Shown here: piece by piece, positions 1 through 11,831 of the stretch
Position numbering within the stretch: position 1 is the first letter of the stretch
Layout: the number at the start of each line of letters is the position of its first letter
Assembly: GCA_016758965.1 (NCBI GenBank)
Contig: JAEPRB010000183.1
Span: 18,658-82,657, forward strand
Reading direction: 5' to 3'
Source of the DNA: Circinella minor
Lineage: Eukaryota; Mucoromycota; Mucoromycetes; Mucorales; Lichtheimiaceae
Length of the DNA: 64,000 nucleotides
The notes under the pieces: model-generated
Databases searched by the model: none
Told to the model about the DNA's origin: nothing
What the model saw: the letters and a program-made list of their open reading frames with translations, nothing else
Made by a program: the position numbers and the translations under genes

Positions 1-1314
1 GCTTTGCCTTTGTACCGTCAAAACGTTAAGGTGCTTGGTACATCTCCTGAAAAGATTGATAATGCTGAAGATCGTTACAAATTCTCTAGCATGTGTGATC
101 GTATTGGTGTTGATCAACCTCAATGGCGTGAATTGACCAGCTTTGAAGAAGCGGAAGAATTCTGTGACAAGGTCAGCTACCCTGTCTTGGTTCGTCCTTC
201 TTATGTTCTTTCTGGTGCTGCCATGAACACTGTCTACTCTCGTGACAATTTGGTCTCTTACTTGAAGGAAGCTGCCGCTGTTTCACGTGAACATCCCGTT
301 GTTATCTCCAAGTACATTGAAGATGCTAAGGAAATTGAAATGGATGCTGTTGCTTTGAACGGTAAATTAATCATGCACGTTATTTCTGAACACGTTGAAA
401 ATGCTGGTGTCCATTCTGGTGATGCCACGCTTGTGCAACCTGCCCAAGATTTGGACCCTGAAACTGTCAAGAAGATTGAAACTGCTACTGCCAAGATTGG
501 TGAAGCTTTGGAAATCACGGGTCCTTTCAATATTCAATTCATTGCCAAGGACAACGAAATCAAGGTTATCGAATGTAACGTTCGTGCTGCTCGTTCTTAT
601 CCTTTCGTTTCCAAGGTTATTGGTGTTGATTTGATTGAAATGGCCACGCATGCCATGTTGGGTATGCCCGTTACTCCTTACCCCAAGGTTAACTTACCTC
701 ACAAGAAATACGTTGGTGTTAAGGTTCCTCAATTCTCTTTCAGTCGTCTTCCCGGAGCTGATCCTGTTCTTGGTGTTGAAATGGCCTCGACTGGTGAAGT
801 TGCTTGTTTCGGTGAAGATAAGTACTCTGCTTACATTAAGGGTTTGGTTGCTACTGGCTTCAAGTTACCCAAGAAGAACATCTTATTTTCCATTGGTTCC
901 GAAAAGGAAAAGGAAGAATTGTTGCCTTCGATGCAAAAGTTACATGAATTGGGTTATCAATTGTTTGCTACCAGTGGTACTGCTGAATATGTCAAGAGCC
1001 ATGGTGTTCCCGTGATTGAATTGAAGGGTTTGGATGGTGAAGATGCTGCCATTGAACCTGAATGTTGTCTTCATGAACATTTGAGTAACAACAAGATTGA
1101 TATGTATATCAACTTGCCTTCTCAAAACCGATTTGCTCGTCCTGCTTCCTTTGTTTCTCAAGGTTATCGATCCCGTCGTATGGCTGTCGACTATTCTATT
1201 CCATTACTGACTAACGTCAAGTGTGCCAAGTTATTCGTTGAAGGTCTTGCTCGTATGGAAAAGGACTTTACCGTTTCTCCATTGGATTTCCAAACCGATA
1301 ACACTTTTGCTTAA
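1..1314 (+). CDS. CPA2: Carbamoyl-phosphate synthase large subunit, arginine-type, C-terminal part (5' truncated by window)
   Basis: The frame is open from base 1 and ends in TAA at 1312-1314, so the gene starts to the left of the window. The visible ~437 residues are the second (carbamate-phosphorylating) ATP-grasp half followed by the MGS-like allosteric domain. Visible marks are [14 protein letters not shown], the metal-binding stretch around [20 protein letters not shown], and [18 protein letters not shown] at the start of the MGS region. The enzyme makes carbamoyl phosphate from glutamine-derived ammonia, bicarbonate and 2 ATP. The protein stops after the MGS domain with no dihydroorotase-like or aspartate transcarbamylase extension. 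That argues for the arginine-pathway enzyme (CPA2; mitochondrial CPS1-like) and against the multifunctional URA2/CAD pyrimidine protein. No intron is visible in this part. The isoform assignment rests on the missing extension only. Confidence 0.88.
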   Translation, partial: ALPLYRQNVKVLGTSPEKIDNAEDRYKFSSMCDRIGVDQPQWRELTSFEEAEEFCDKVSYPVLVRPSYVLSGAAMNTVYSRDNLVSYLKEAAAVSREHPVVISKYIEDAKEIEMDAVALNGKLIMHVISEHVENAGVHSGDATLVQPAQDLDPETVKKIETATAKIGEALEITGPFNIQFIAKDNEIKVIECNVRAARSYPFVSKVIGVDLIEMATHAMLGMPVTPYPKVNLPHKKYVGVKVPQFSFSRLPGADPVLGVEMASTGEVACFGEDKYSAYIKGLVATGFKLPKKNILFSIGSEKEKEELLPSMQKLHELGYQLFATSGTAEYVKSHGVPVIELKGLDGEDAAIEPECCLHEHLSNNKIDMYINLPSQNRFARPASFVSQGYRSRRMAVDYSIPLLTNVKCAKLFVEGLARMEKDFTVSPLDFQTDNTFA

Positions 1315-1882
1315 ATTTCATATCATTATTTTTTAAAATCATAATCACGTTCTCCATAACACACACACACACACATACATACACACCAAAAAGTATAATT
1401 TAGATGTCTTTTTTTTTATATATATATAGAGATTAGTTTTCATTTTTTGTTCTTTATTTTTTAATAAGGGTATTCCTCTCCATATTATTATTATTATTAT
1501 TATTATTATATTATATATATATATATATACATATTTTATTTTTTTCACTGGGATTTTTTTTCTAATATTTGTAGTTGTTAAATCTTTTTCATTTCATTTT
1601 ATTTGTTTATAATAATACCATTACCATCATTTTCATTTTTTTTTTTTTTTAAAAAAAAAAAAGTATGTTTTGTTTTTCTCATTTTTTTTTTACCATATAT
1701 AAAAATTTCTGTTTTCTGTTTTTATTCCATATATATTGCGTTTTTTTTTTTTGTTGTGTGTTTTCTGTTTTAAAATGTCTGTTTTGATTCATTGGGGGGA
1801 AAAAAAAAAGAGACCAAAGTTGGGGTACGTGATGGATATGAGAGGAGGGAGAGATTACAAATTATATATATGAAAAAGGTTA
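1315..1882. other. Convergent intergenic region, low complexity
   Basis: This is the 3'-to-3' gap between the carbamoyl-phosphate synthase and proteasome genes. It is mostly T-rich and A-rich DNA with a short (CA)n run near 1360-1378, a (TTA)n run near 1486-1510 and a (TA)n run after it. It presumably holds both 3' UTRs. No coding signal is seen. Confidence 0.7.
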
Positions 1883-2970
1883 TTAACTGCTTCCTGATGC
1901 AGCAGCAGCAGCAGCCGATGGTTTCTTCTTTCGTTCAGCTTCTTCTTCCTTTTCCTTTTCAATCTCGGCCACAACTTTTTCTACTTGTTCAGTTTCCAAA
2001 CTTTTGACAGTACTATCTGACAACATGACAGAAATTTCAATATTCTTTGCACCTGTTTGAACCACTTCCAACAAAGATTTCACAGCTAATTTGATAGTTT
2101 CCTTTTGATCCATATCTTCCTTATAATTCTTTTCCAAGAATTCACGAACTGTCTTGGAGCTTCGACCAATTGAATTAGCTTTCCATGCAGTATAGATACC
2201 AGAAGGTTCAGTCATATACAATTTGGGTTCCTTTTGATCAAAACCAACAATTAATGTTGAAATACCAAAGGGACGTACACCACCGCTTTGAGTATATTTC
2301 TAAAATATTATTTTATTTTTTTATGTAAGCTCATTATACAGTTCCTTCTTTCTTTCGTTAAACCCTTTTCTTATTTTTCCTTCTTTTTCTTTCTTATTTT
2401 TTTTTTCGTTTTACCTGTTGCACTTGAGCAATGTGACGAGTGATATATTCAACACTAGGAGGATCTTCAACAGTCAAACGATGACTTTGACATTCAATTC
2501 TTGCTTTATTAACCAATACACGTGCATCAGCAGTCAAACCTATATATATTATGCATTTATTTAGTTTATATGTTAAAACAATAATAATAATGATACCAAG
2601 TTTTTTTGTTTTCCATTAATATATTTTATTACCTGCAAATGCCAAAGCAATATGTTCGTCAAGCATACAAATCTTACGAACAGTTCTTGGGTCTTGCAAT
2701 TTCAATACGGATTTCTTTTCAACACCAAGTACAACGACATCTTTACCTCGTACACCAACCTAATTTTAATTTTTATCAATTAATATCAAAAAAAAAAAAA
2801 AGTATTCATAAACAAAACTTTTTTAATTGTTTATAGTTTCGAGTCCTATTATTTAAAAATTGACTTACTGCACAAGTTCCTTTTCGTACAGCTTCTGATG
2901 CATATTCGACTTGAAACAAATGACCATCAGGTGAAAAAACGGTCAATGCACGATCGTAAGATCCAGACAT
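1883..2970 (-). CDS. PRE6: 20S proteasome subunit alpha-4 (PSMA7/Pre6 type)
   Basis: Four exons on the minus strand join without frame conflict: 2869-2970, 2633-2759, 2415-2539 and 1883-2299, giving 256 residues. Splice sites are GT-AG. The N-terminus is the alpha-type signature ([20 protein letters not shown]), followed by VLGVEKKSV, a LAFAGLTADAR region (split by intron 2) and [12 protein letters not shown], in the order typical of PSMA7. The C-terminal tail is the Lys/Glu-rich helix of this subunit ([11 protein letters not shown]) with a short Ala run. The subunit forms part of the outer alpha ring of the 20S core and helps gate substrate entry. The start is the only ATG upstream of the alpha signature. 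Length and motif order match the family closely. Confidence 0.95.
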
Positions 2971-4369
2971 GGTTTTATTTTATTAAATAGTTGGGGGGAA
3001 AAAAAAAAAAAGTTTAAAAATGAGGATTGGAATCGAGTTGTGTAAAGAAAAAAGGCACACACACACACACACGCACTAAATGGGACACGCGTCGCTTGGA
3101 TTCCAAATGGGAACAACCGGCGGACGTTAAAATTTGTTAAAAAGAGATTTTTTTAAAGGTACAGGAGTTTCCAAGAAAATAAGAAATTAACTTACATGTT
3201 TTTAAGCATACGGCCCACTCCACTTTACAAATGTTGTCAAGGGGAAAAGTAATTAGCACCTTGACCTGCTTCCAGGAACGATGCTTTCTATAACGTAAGT
3301 AAATTCAATAAATAAAGTTATTATTATCAGTTTTATTATTTTTGATCAATTGAGAAATTATTATTTACTATCATTATTAGCGGTTTTGGCATATAAAGAC
3401 CGAAACGTGAACTCCCACTTCAAATATATATAATTATAGTAACTCAAACAGACATAAAGTCATCCATTAAAATATACTTTTTACTTGCTTAACCCCTACT
3501 TTTCTCTTTAAACGTTACTTCAAAGATATTGCTATCAACGAAACGTAACATTATATTATGATGTCTCTCCTGCCGCCAATATTAAGAAAAAAACATTCAA
3601 TGGCAACAAATATTTAAAAGAATATTTAATACATATTAGATACATTGAATTCTGGTTATAGGCAGTTTTTTTTTTAGTTAGTCAACGTTATTAACTAAAT
3701 ATATTTTACAGAATTTTTTTTTTGTTCTACGTACATAAATTTATCCCTATCAACCCCACAGTATATAATTCTGTAACAACGACACGCTGAAATTACAAGC
3801 AAAGCAGGATCATGATGCTGCTGCTCTCAAGAAGTTACAAGACGAGCGGACAGCCCGAAACTGCTGCTCTTACTAGTGCTTGGTATATGACATCAGGCAC
3901 CAAAAAAGATATGTAAACGTTGCCACTTTAGTAATGCTGAAGAAGACATTGATCCAAATGAAAACAAAGTCACTGATGCATTCATTGCAAACTATGCTAA
4001 GCTAGCAATTAAGGAAGAATGAGACTTAGAGCTGATAAAAAAGCAGCAGGATTATATTGATGCTGCTCGTGCAATTGAAGTGCAAGTCAAACAGCTAGAG
4101 TAAGAAACCAAAGAGCTGAGACAAAAGTTGTTGGACTTAGACGAAAAATAAAGGACCAACAAAAGAAACTACTTATTTTATCTGATACCATTCATCATTA
4201 GGTGGTGGTCACTGCAGTTGATGAGATGCTTCCTCAATACAGCTGTCATCTATTATCATTGAAGAAGGTGGACCTCTTTATTCTTATAAATCATTGTTTG
4301 AATACGTAGGTAGAGAATACTAAAATGTCAGCAAAGCATGATTGATGAGATGCTGTATTCAAATATATA
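2971..4369. other. Intergenic; PSMA7 upstream region and unidentified decayed sequence
   Basis: Bases just upstream of the proteasome start hold an A-rich tract and a short (CA)n run near 3056-3074. From about 3780 to 4150 the plus strand reads as broken coding sequence. One frame gives a short stretch with a CxxC pair followed by acidic and Gln/Glu/Lys-rich coiled-coil-like residues, interrupted by several stops. This may be a decayed transposon-encoded protein, but no family was recognised. Nothing else is supportable. Confidence 0.35.
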
Positions 4370-5225
4370 TAATAACGAATGACGGTCCACTTATGGGCCA
4401 TCATAGGTTGGATACAATACTGTGTCACGATCATTTTGGATGATTTTAGAAAAGCCTAAATCCCCAAATACTTGAGTAAGTGTTTTGCAATTGTGAGACC
4501 TGTTTTGTGTAGAGAGAATATAATTATTTCCTTTTAGAGTAATAGAATTAAGGTCACCTATGTCAAGTGCAATATGACTTTAAGATTTATCAGAATAATA
4601 CTTCACATTGAATGAATCTTTGACGGTCAGGACAACTAGATTCAATATTTTGAGCATTTGTTTGGTAAGTCCAGTGCATATGTTGACTATGTAATTTGTA
4701 AACTACTATAGCATCAATTTAGAAATGTCCGTGCAAATGAACTTGCTGTAATAAGTTCATACATTCTTCAACAGGTGGAGTCATGAAGTCAGTATATCAT
4801 TATGAATTGTATCAGTGCGTTTAACATCTGTAGAATTATTATAATTATTTTTATGTGCAAATCGAGTATCAACTAAATAAGGTACAGAAGCGATTAATTG
4901 CTTTGATTTATTACCCTCTCCAGCTTCTGCAAAGTCCAGAGACGTGAGATGGTATCAGGAATAATATTATCAATACCTGGAATGTGAACAACTTCAAAGT
5001 GATAATCACAAATAATATCGAACCATGTAACCATCATAGAATTAGCAATTGGTTAAGTATGTAGGTATGTCAAAGCTTTATGATCGCAATATATGGTAAA
5101 CTTTGGTTGCCTTCATAAAAATTGATGAAAGCGTTTGAAGTGCTTAACAGTCCACACTTGGTAGTAGAATAATTACGTTCAGTCTTATTTGAAGAGTGTC
5201 ACAAAAAACCAATGTACATAGTAGC
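4370..5225 (-). pseudogene. Ty3/gypsy-like retrotransposon remnant: RNase H end and integrase
   Basis: Read on the minus strand, this shows recognisable polyprotein pieces in the correct order, broken by stops and frameshifts. First come RNase H landmarks: KTERNYSTTKCG near 5170, VKHFKRFHQFL near 5120, then YCDHKALTYL near 5070. The linker typical of gypsy elements follows (HFEVVHIPGIDNIIPDTISRL, about 4935-5005). Next is a degraded HHCC zinc-binding region around 4630-4760 with the CP.RQRF end, then integrase-core fragments (HIALDIGDL near 4550; KIIQNDRDT near 4430). At least three in-frame stops and two frame changes make it non-functional. No LTRs were identified. Assignment to Ty3/gypsy is by motif order, not by search. 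Confidence 0.72.
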
Positions 5226-5746
5226 TAAGCTACATTATATGAACTATCATTTTTTTATCTTATTTGTACAGCTTACATATTAGTACCAGCTGCGTTTCAA
5301 ATTCGCTAAACCAGTACAAATCCTTACATATATTGAGTACAGGTTTAACGAATAATCATCTTATTCTCTATATAATAAAAATCTTGAAAGATTCTCACAT
5401 AACCTATCCCGTTATCATTTTATTCTTATCTTATTTACTTATTAATCCATATTCATAAATATCTCAAAGAGCAGCCATAGGCGGCAAGAGATCTCTTGAA
5501 AACAAATAAACAAAATAAAATAAATGGATGGATCCACTAACTATTTCAAGTCAAGCTGGTAGATTTACTTGAAAGTCATCCAAATGCCTTTGATCAACTA
5601 TTGAACCATCCCTAACCTCTCTTTTTATTATTACTAGATAGCCACTTTATAGTTTAATCCATCTGTACTAATTATTATGATTTTCTTTACTGTTATATAA
5701 ATGAAAAAAATGGGACCATATATATAGACTATGTAGAATACCGCCA

Positions 5747-5910
5747 CTTTTCTTCTGTAGAAGATCTTCTTGTGTCACAAACCAATACTTTTCTACATGA
5801 TCTACTTACCAAAAAAACAACATGGCTTTTTCTTCTGTAGAAGATCTTCTTGTGTCACAAACCAATACTTTTTTCTACATAATCTACTTACCAAAAAAAC
5901 AACATGGCTT
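5747..5910. repeat. Tandem duplication, period about 80 bp, two copies
   Basis: The word TCTTCTGTAGAAGATCTTCT occurs at 5751 and again at 5831. The following bases match nearly perfectly through TCACAAACCAATACTTTT and ACCAAAAAAACAACATGGCT. Copy 2 has two extra T residues and diverges after CATGGCTTTTTCTTT. High identity suggests a recent local duplication. No coding role is evident. Confidence 0.85.
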
Positions 5911-6639
5911 TTTCTTTGTAAATATATTATACACGGAAATGAGATCTTCAGAATATTGGTAACGTTGGTGTATATTGGATGAAGAGGAAAAAAAAAGATG
6001 GTTATTATAAAAAAAGTTGTTGTGGTGGTCTCTATTTGGATAGGAACATCAACTAGTATGAGTCTTATAGGTAGGTGAGAATAATGAATCATAGTAGACT
6101 AGTTAGAAAGAATTGTCAACGGTAGTAGTAGGAATGAATACAAAGCAAATAGCAAAAATATTGTAACCAAAATACATGGGTCAGTTTGTAACAGAAATAT
6201 AAATTAATATGACTATAAATTTGGTGGTACCTGGTAAAAAAAAGAAAAAATCTTTTTATTGTTGACTGTTCACAAATATCCCTTTTCTACTTGATTATTT
6301 CCTTTCGACAAACGACTACTTATTATTTAACAAGAGTAAAGTATTTAAAAATAAGAAAATAGCTGAAGCATACATCTTTATATAATTACCATCCTTTTTT
6401 CTTTTTTTTTTCCTTGAAATGACAAAGTTTTAACAGGTTATTTTTTTTTAAAATTTAGGGTTCAGATGCACGTTTTAACAGCTGTTGCTATGAAGTAGCC
6501 ATTATATTATTTTTGTTGTTATTATGTTATAAAAACTTTAATATTATAAGGATTTTTTTTTGAATTTTTATTTTCTGAATGATGGGAGGGATCAATAATT
6601 GTGGTGATGATAATGAAAGAAAAAAAAATCTATATATAA

Positions 6640-6790
6640 AAAAAATGCAAAAGAACCGCGATCTCATACGAAGAACCGTATGGCACAGGAGAATACCGTC
6701 GACACACTGCCTAAGATTTGATCCCTTAGGAGGGATGTACAAATCTATAACCACTGGTCCCCGGCGTTTCTTTTGTTACTTTTTTATTCT
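6640..6790 (-). ncRNA. Candidate structured RNA, family not recognised
   Basis: A locally GC-richer segment is bounded by an inverted repeat: CAAAAGAACCGC at 6648-6659 pairs with GCGTTTCTTTTG at 6764-6775 apart from one mismatch. Inside are two clean hairpins. One is CATACG/CGTATG (6665-6670 with 6677-6682, 6-nt loop). The other is a two-part stem, AGATTT/AAATCT (6714-6719 with 6741-6746) enclosing ATCCCT/AGGGAT (6721-6726 with 6731-6736) around a 4-nt loop. On the minus strand the unit is followed by a run of T, as in a Pol III terminator, which is why that strand is proposed. It does not match what I recall of 5S, U1-U6, SRP or RNase P RNA. It could also be a palindromic mobile-element end. 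Confidence 0.25.
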
Positions 6791-7189
6791 GGAACGATCC
6801 ACTTATAACCCCCTAAAATTTCCATCTTTTGCGACTTGTGGGGTAAAGCATAAAAAGCAATTAACTAATTTTAAAACTGCGAATTTTTTTTTAGCTGTTT
6901 GCCCGGTTCGTTAACCAGGGAAAAAAAATTCCCCTCAGCTGTCTCAAAGTTTTTTCGTTTTTTTAGGCGCTTTTTAAAAGAGTCGAGTTTCTCATAGGGG
7001 AGTTCTACCTGTGCGATTTTTTCTCGCGGGTTTTCAATTGTAGTGGTACAGCTCAAACTGCCATTAGCAGTACGACTTCTCTTACTAAACAGACTTTCAT
7101 CAAAGAAACTTAACGATTTATTTTTTTCTCTATGTAAAAAATTCTTATGAACGATGTTCGTTTTAATTAATTTTGTACTATTGAAACCA

Positions 7190-7935
7190 TTCTACTAAAA
7201 TAAATAATATAAAATACATTAATTTTTACTGCTCATTAGTGTCAACTTACTCGAATATTATCCACAGAAATGCGATAATACTCTTGGATTATTTGATTGA
7301 AAATAGTATTGGCGCGATTTTTTTTGTTTGGTCGTCAAAGTGAGAAGTGATTTCTATGGTTACACGAATTTTCCATTAACACAACTTGTTATCTGTGTGA
7401 ATCTTTTTGCTGGGCATGGATCAAGAAATTGTGCGATTTTTTTTCTTCACTTCTGAATGACACTACTCACAGTTAGTTTCGTAGTGTAGCGTAGTGTCAT
7501 GGAATTAAGAATGTAAAAATACCAGAGATTCTAAGGGTCTACCCCTGATAAAGCTAAAAGGATCTTCCTAAGAACAAGTTTATCATACCTTAAGATAAAA
7601 TTCTTTAAGATCCATTCTTCAGATGACATACCAGAAATAACTCATCATAGTAAACAATTCATATAAATAGACCAACTAGTACATAGAATAATAATCTTTA
7701 TCTTATTTTTAAGAATAAACATTGTTTCGAAGGGCTTATCGTTTCATTTACTTTTTTATTATCGAATTAAATTATTATTCTATCGTACACCTCACGTAGT
7801 CTACTAAAATATATAATATAAAAACCTATTGATTTTTTTGCTCATTAGTACCAAATTATTCGAATATCATCCACAAAAAGAGGATAATACTTTTTAAAAA
7901 AATACATGCGCTTATCCGTGTGATTTTTTTCGAAC
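7190..7935. repeat. Diverged direct repeat pair (about 7190-7330 and 7800-7935)
   Basis: Both arms share, in order, CTACTAAAATA, ATAATATAAAA, a T-rich stretch, GCTCATTAGT, CGAATAT, ATCCACA, GATAATACT and then a GNGNGATTTTTTT word. The arms are about 605 bp apart and clearly aged. They could be old LTRs, MITE ends or a segmental duplication. No diagnostic ends were seen. Confidence 0.45.
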
Positions 7936-9254
7936 TCCCAGCGCTGGCTCGTTGATTGTTTACTGGCACAATTATCTTATTAACAATAAAGCTTAACAGA
8001 ATCAAACTGTCAAATTATTTAACATTTCGATGATTGTCTCTTTACGCTATCAACAATAATAACATATTCTCAATATAGCAATTAATATATTATCATAGAA
8101 TTAAGCATTCTTCAAACTACGTGTTTCGAAACAGTAGCATCATTGTAGATATGAGATGTATCATAAAGCAATAATATAATTAAAGTGTCATCCATCTTAT
8201 TTAAAGTATTGTTAATTGACATATGGTTAAATCATCCGGTGTTAAAACTAGATTATGAGAGATATTCATATAGGTGACTTTATTGATGGTTGATTTCTGT
8301 AATAAAATAAGAAACATAATTGAAAACTGGCTATAATACACATATCATTATCTATTAACACCATATCTTCTTTTAAAGTGTTTTCAATTTTTTTGATCGA
8401 CAAATGAACAGTGCTAAAACAAGATTTTATGACAAATATTAGACTAGAAATAAAGCAAATCTTTTTTGCAACATACATTTGTTCTACAGCCTGTTCCTCC
8501 TGTAAATCTGTATCAACAATCAAGAATCTACTATTTGATATTGGTATAGTTACTAACGATATAACTATAAAAACTTCTTTCGAATTTACTGACTACTTTT
8601 ATGGCCATCATGTACTTAACCCACGATAAGCTAAATGTTCACCTGAGATTTCCTGATTTTTTGTTGCAGAACCGAAGACTCGCAACAAGTGAGACTTGAC
8701 ATGGATATTTAAATACAGCATCTTATCAATTATGCTTTGGTGAAATTTTGGTATTTAGCTATTTGGATAATGATTCATAAGAATACTATACACAATTACT
8801 AAATTATAATATAGTTTACTCCCGATTAGCACAACTCACTCAAAAACCTTGATGCAAGTTGTAAGTTGCGATTCTATTAAGTATTTTTAGTATTTCCAAA
8901 AACAAAGAGATGTATAACTGAGAGATTTGCAAAAGCGGGAGGTGCAAAAACGGTGTTTGACTGTACACAAAGAACTTATTAAGCAGCACCAACATTTGAT
9001 TGGTGAATCTTGGGTATATAAGGATAAATATACTATTGAAAAAAAAGCATAGCCAATTGACGTCTAGAAAGAAAAAAAAATTGCAAGGACAGGAAGTCAT
9101 TATTTTAGATAGTAGCTCACAGATGATGATTCACTTGATATAAACGTGGATTGGCATTGAAAACAATGGCAGATCGTAAAGAACTGTAGCTTATCAGTGG
9201 TACCATAGCCGATTGTTAATATAATAATTAATGTTTATATATATACTACAGACC

Positions 9255-10815
9255 AGCATAAAAATAAACGTCAGCGTAAAGCAAAGATAGCTACGAAAAT
9301 CCGTTATGAATGTCATCGAAAAGCACACAAACATGTTGCAGTCGATTTAAATAAGGATGATGAATATGATGAAAATAGTATTAAATGTTGTTCTATTCAA
9401 AAACGATCCAAATACCTTTGTTGCAAGACAAACTTGATGGCGTGTACTATTATGAATAAGATGAAGAGAAAGTTCTTCCAATATGTCAATGAACATAATC
9501 TTCATACTCCTTGTTAGTATTGAATATGTTCAGTGTTTGTCGAAGTTCAAGGCATTACAAGAATAGATTTTGAAAAAACTGCGCAAGGGATACAATGCTC
9601 GTCAAGGGAGACAATATTTGGAACGTGAATATAATCTGCCACCCGCGATGCTCATATCAATACAATTGAGGTGTATAATATTTTTGTCAAATATTGTCAA
9701 AAATTATGCAGGAGACATATGAATGATTTTGAATCAATTGAAAACCGACTCATTGAATTAAACAGAACGAGTACCATGTTTGGATCGACATTTCAAAAGG
9801 CCAAGAACCACAGCAACGACTCAACAGTAATGATTTTGCATTTGGTTTAGTAGCTCCATGGCAAATTATTATTTAAGCCAAGCTCGATTTGTTTCCTTGG
9901 ATGCCATTCATGATGCATCCAAGTATAAAGATAGTGTTTTGTATACGATGTTTATTTGTGATTCTGTTGCTGGACGTGGTGTTCCAATCACATATTTGTT
10001 CATTAATGATTTATCATCTAGATCTTTGCTTGGCTTAGTTATGCTCATTGTCATTAATTGGTTTGTACCTACGACAATTTACAATTGATCACTGGTTGCC
10101 TGAAGATAATGTTGTAATACACGTTTGGCCATCTTGTTTGATCCAGCATTGTATCTGGCATGTTATGCGTGCATGGGTGAAAAATGTACAATCAAAAGTA
10201 CATGGCTCAACTACTGGTCGTACGTCAGCTCAAGCAAAGGCACATAAAAGAGCTTATGTTTGAACAATTTTGTACTTTTTTGAATATCCCTATTACCGAA
10301 TTTTCTCGTTCACAACCCGAGTCCATCACATATTTTTAAAAACATATCATATTGATATGTGGAACGGCAAAGCTTGTGAACGTTGGAATGTTAGCTATCA
10401 ACCTGAAGTTTTTTATCCAATGAAAGTGCAAACAATTTCGTTCAGGCAAATTTTAAAATAATTGTAAATAAACCAGAATAATGGATTTTATTTACTTAAT
10501 ACTTCATAAAGCTGACATAACCAATTAAAATCATGCTAGTTGAAAAGAAAACAACATACATATTGTCTTCAAGTATTGTTTGACGTTTTGGTAGAAGAAA
10601 TTGGATTTGACATTAAACAAGAAGGTAGCCGCTTGTCTATAAATGTTAGTCGCGTGGATACACTGGAACGCCGCTTTCATATAAATAAAGTTAAGGCTGA
10701 AAAAGAAAAACGTATACTATTACCATCCAATATCATCCGCTTGTTTGATGAAAAATACTCGATTGAATCATTCGTAAATAATACCAACAACACAAGGTAT
10801 AATGTAAACTATTTT
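9255..10815 (+). pseudogene. MULE (Mutator-like) transposase remnant
   Basis: Fragments of one transposase follow each other on the plus strand in several frames. About 9260-9500 is a basic, Cys-containing N-terminal DNA-binding-like part. 9858-10085 is the MULE catalytic core start (FVSLDAIHDASKYKDSVLYT, then AGRGVPITYLFINDLSS). 10090-10260 contains the later core block with WPSCLIQHCIWHVMRAW. 10330-10450 holds the YFLKTYHIDMW and WNVSYQPEVFYPM region. 10540-10800 is the downstream helical region (VDTLERRF to KYSIESFV), which ends just before where a SWIM zinc finger is normally found. Stops and frame changes between pieces show it is dead. The SLDA aspartate is probably the first catalytic acidic residue. 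Terminal inverted repeats were not found. Confidence 0.7.
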
Positions 10816-11831
10816 GTTTATTTTCTCGTTTATATTTCCTTCTGTCCATCAATATATAAATACTAATACCCATAATAACAGATAAAAGGACACAACAGTC
10901 AAATAAATTCGTGTACCTGTTTTAATCATATACAAATACAACAATCAAACAGAATTTATTTATTTATAATCATGTAACATACAATTCAATATAATATAAC
11001 ATTGTCTACAAATACAGGAAAGTACACAACTAAAACATATATATATTTATATAACTACTTGTAATAGAAATAATTATTCTTTTTACAGTGAGTATTCGCT
11101 AAACCGGTAGTATCTCTCAAATACTTTTTATATACTTAGTAAAATACCGGTGATTAGTTAAACCGGTATCCGGTGACCTTTCCTAAATATTTACCGGGTT
11201 TATAATAGTATTATTTTATTTTATATAATATGATACTAATCTTTTTATTAGTAAAATCAGTAATGCAGCCTTCTTTTAACGTCATCTCAACTCTTCCCTT
11301 TGTTTTCAGTTGGCTACTTTGTTTCCATAGCAATTAAAAATGCACAAATAATTCTTGTCGTCAAAAGAAAGCTTCTCAACACCCTGTTGATAACAGTGTC
11401 TCTTTTTCGCCAACTTCACATAGATACTTTTTTCTTTCTCCTCATCTGCGTACGTACGTACTTCTTTCTCAACTTTGTCATGTACTTGTTGTTCATTATC
11501 ATTATCATTGAATATGTAATTATGCTGTTGATACAATCCATTTGTTCATTTATTCAACTGCTAACCACGGTCCATGATATTAAACACACTTTGTTGTAAA
11601 TTTCATTATTAATCCAATCTCTGGTTCATTATCACTATTTGATGAGTACACTATTGCCATTTTTATCACTAAAAGATTAGCTTATATGTATTTGTATTGA
11701 ATGTAAATTATCTGATAAAAAACACTGCCAATCCCGGTTGAGGAAGTATTAGTAGCAAGATAGAGTGAGAGCGATTCATCATATTGACATAAAATAGGAA
11801 CATATTGTAATGTAATTTTAATATTATTAAG
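10816..11831. other. Intergenic AT-rich DNA
   Basis: No gene is supported. A cluster of the word ACCGGT occurs near 11100-11180 (three to four variants within about 80 bp), possibly the subterminal part of a decayed mobile element. Short ORFs on both strands look random. Confidence 0.4.

Larger units (their letters stand above)
5226..9250. other. Intergenic repeat-rich DNA without a supportable gene
   Basis: This is AT-rich DNA with only chance short ORFs. It contains an 80-bp tandem duplication (5747-5910), a structured candidate element (about 6640-6790) and a diverged direct repeat (7190-7330 and 7800-7935), each listed separately. The words GTGCGATTTTTT or GTGTGATTTTTT recur near 7015, 7315, 7432 and 7918. 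No gene is claimed. Confidence 0.5.

Noticed and set aside
1..1314. Pyrimidine-type multifunctional CPSase (URA2/CAD)
   Set aside because: The reading frame stops directly after the MGS-like domain; no dihydroorotase-like or transcarbamylase sequence follows before the next gene.
6640..6790. 5S rRNA or spliceosomal snRNA gene
   Set aside because: A few words resemble 5S (GGAGAATACCG), but the overall order, length of arms and internal control regions do not fit what I know of 5S, U1-U6, SRP or RNase P RNA.
8188..8445. Degenerate tandem repeat around CTAAAAC...GATTAT
   Set aside because: Only short scattered matches in AT-rich DNA; not convincing against background.
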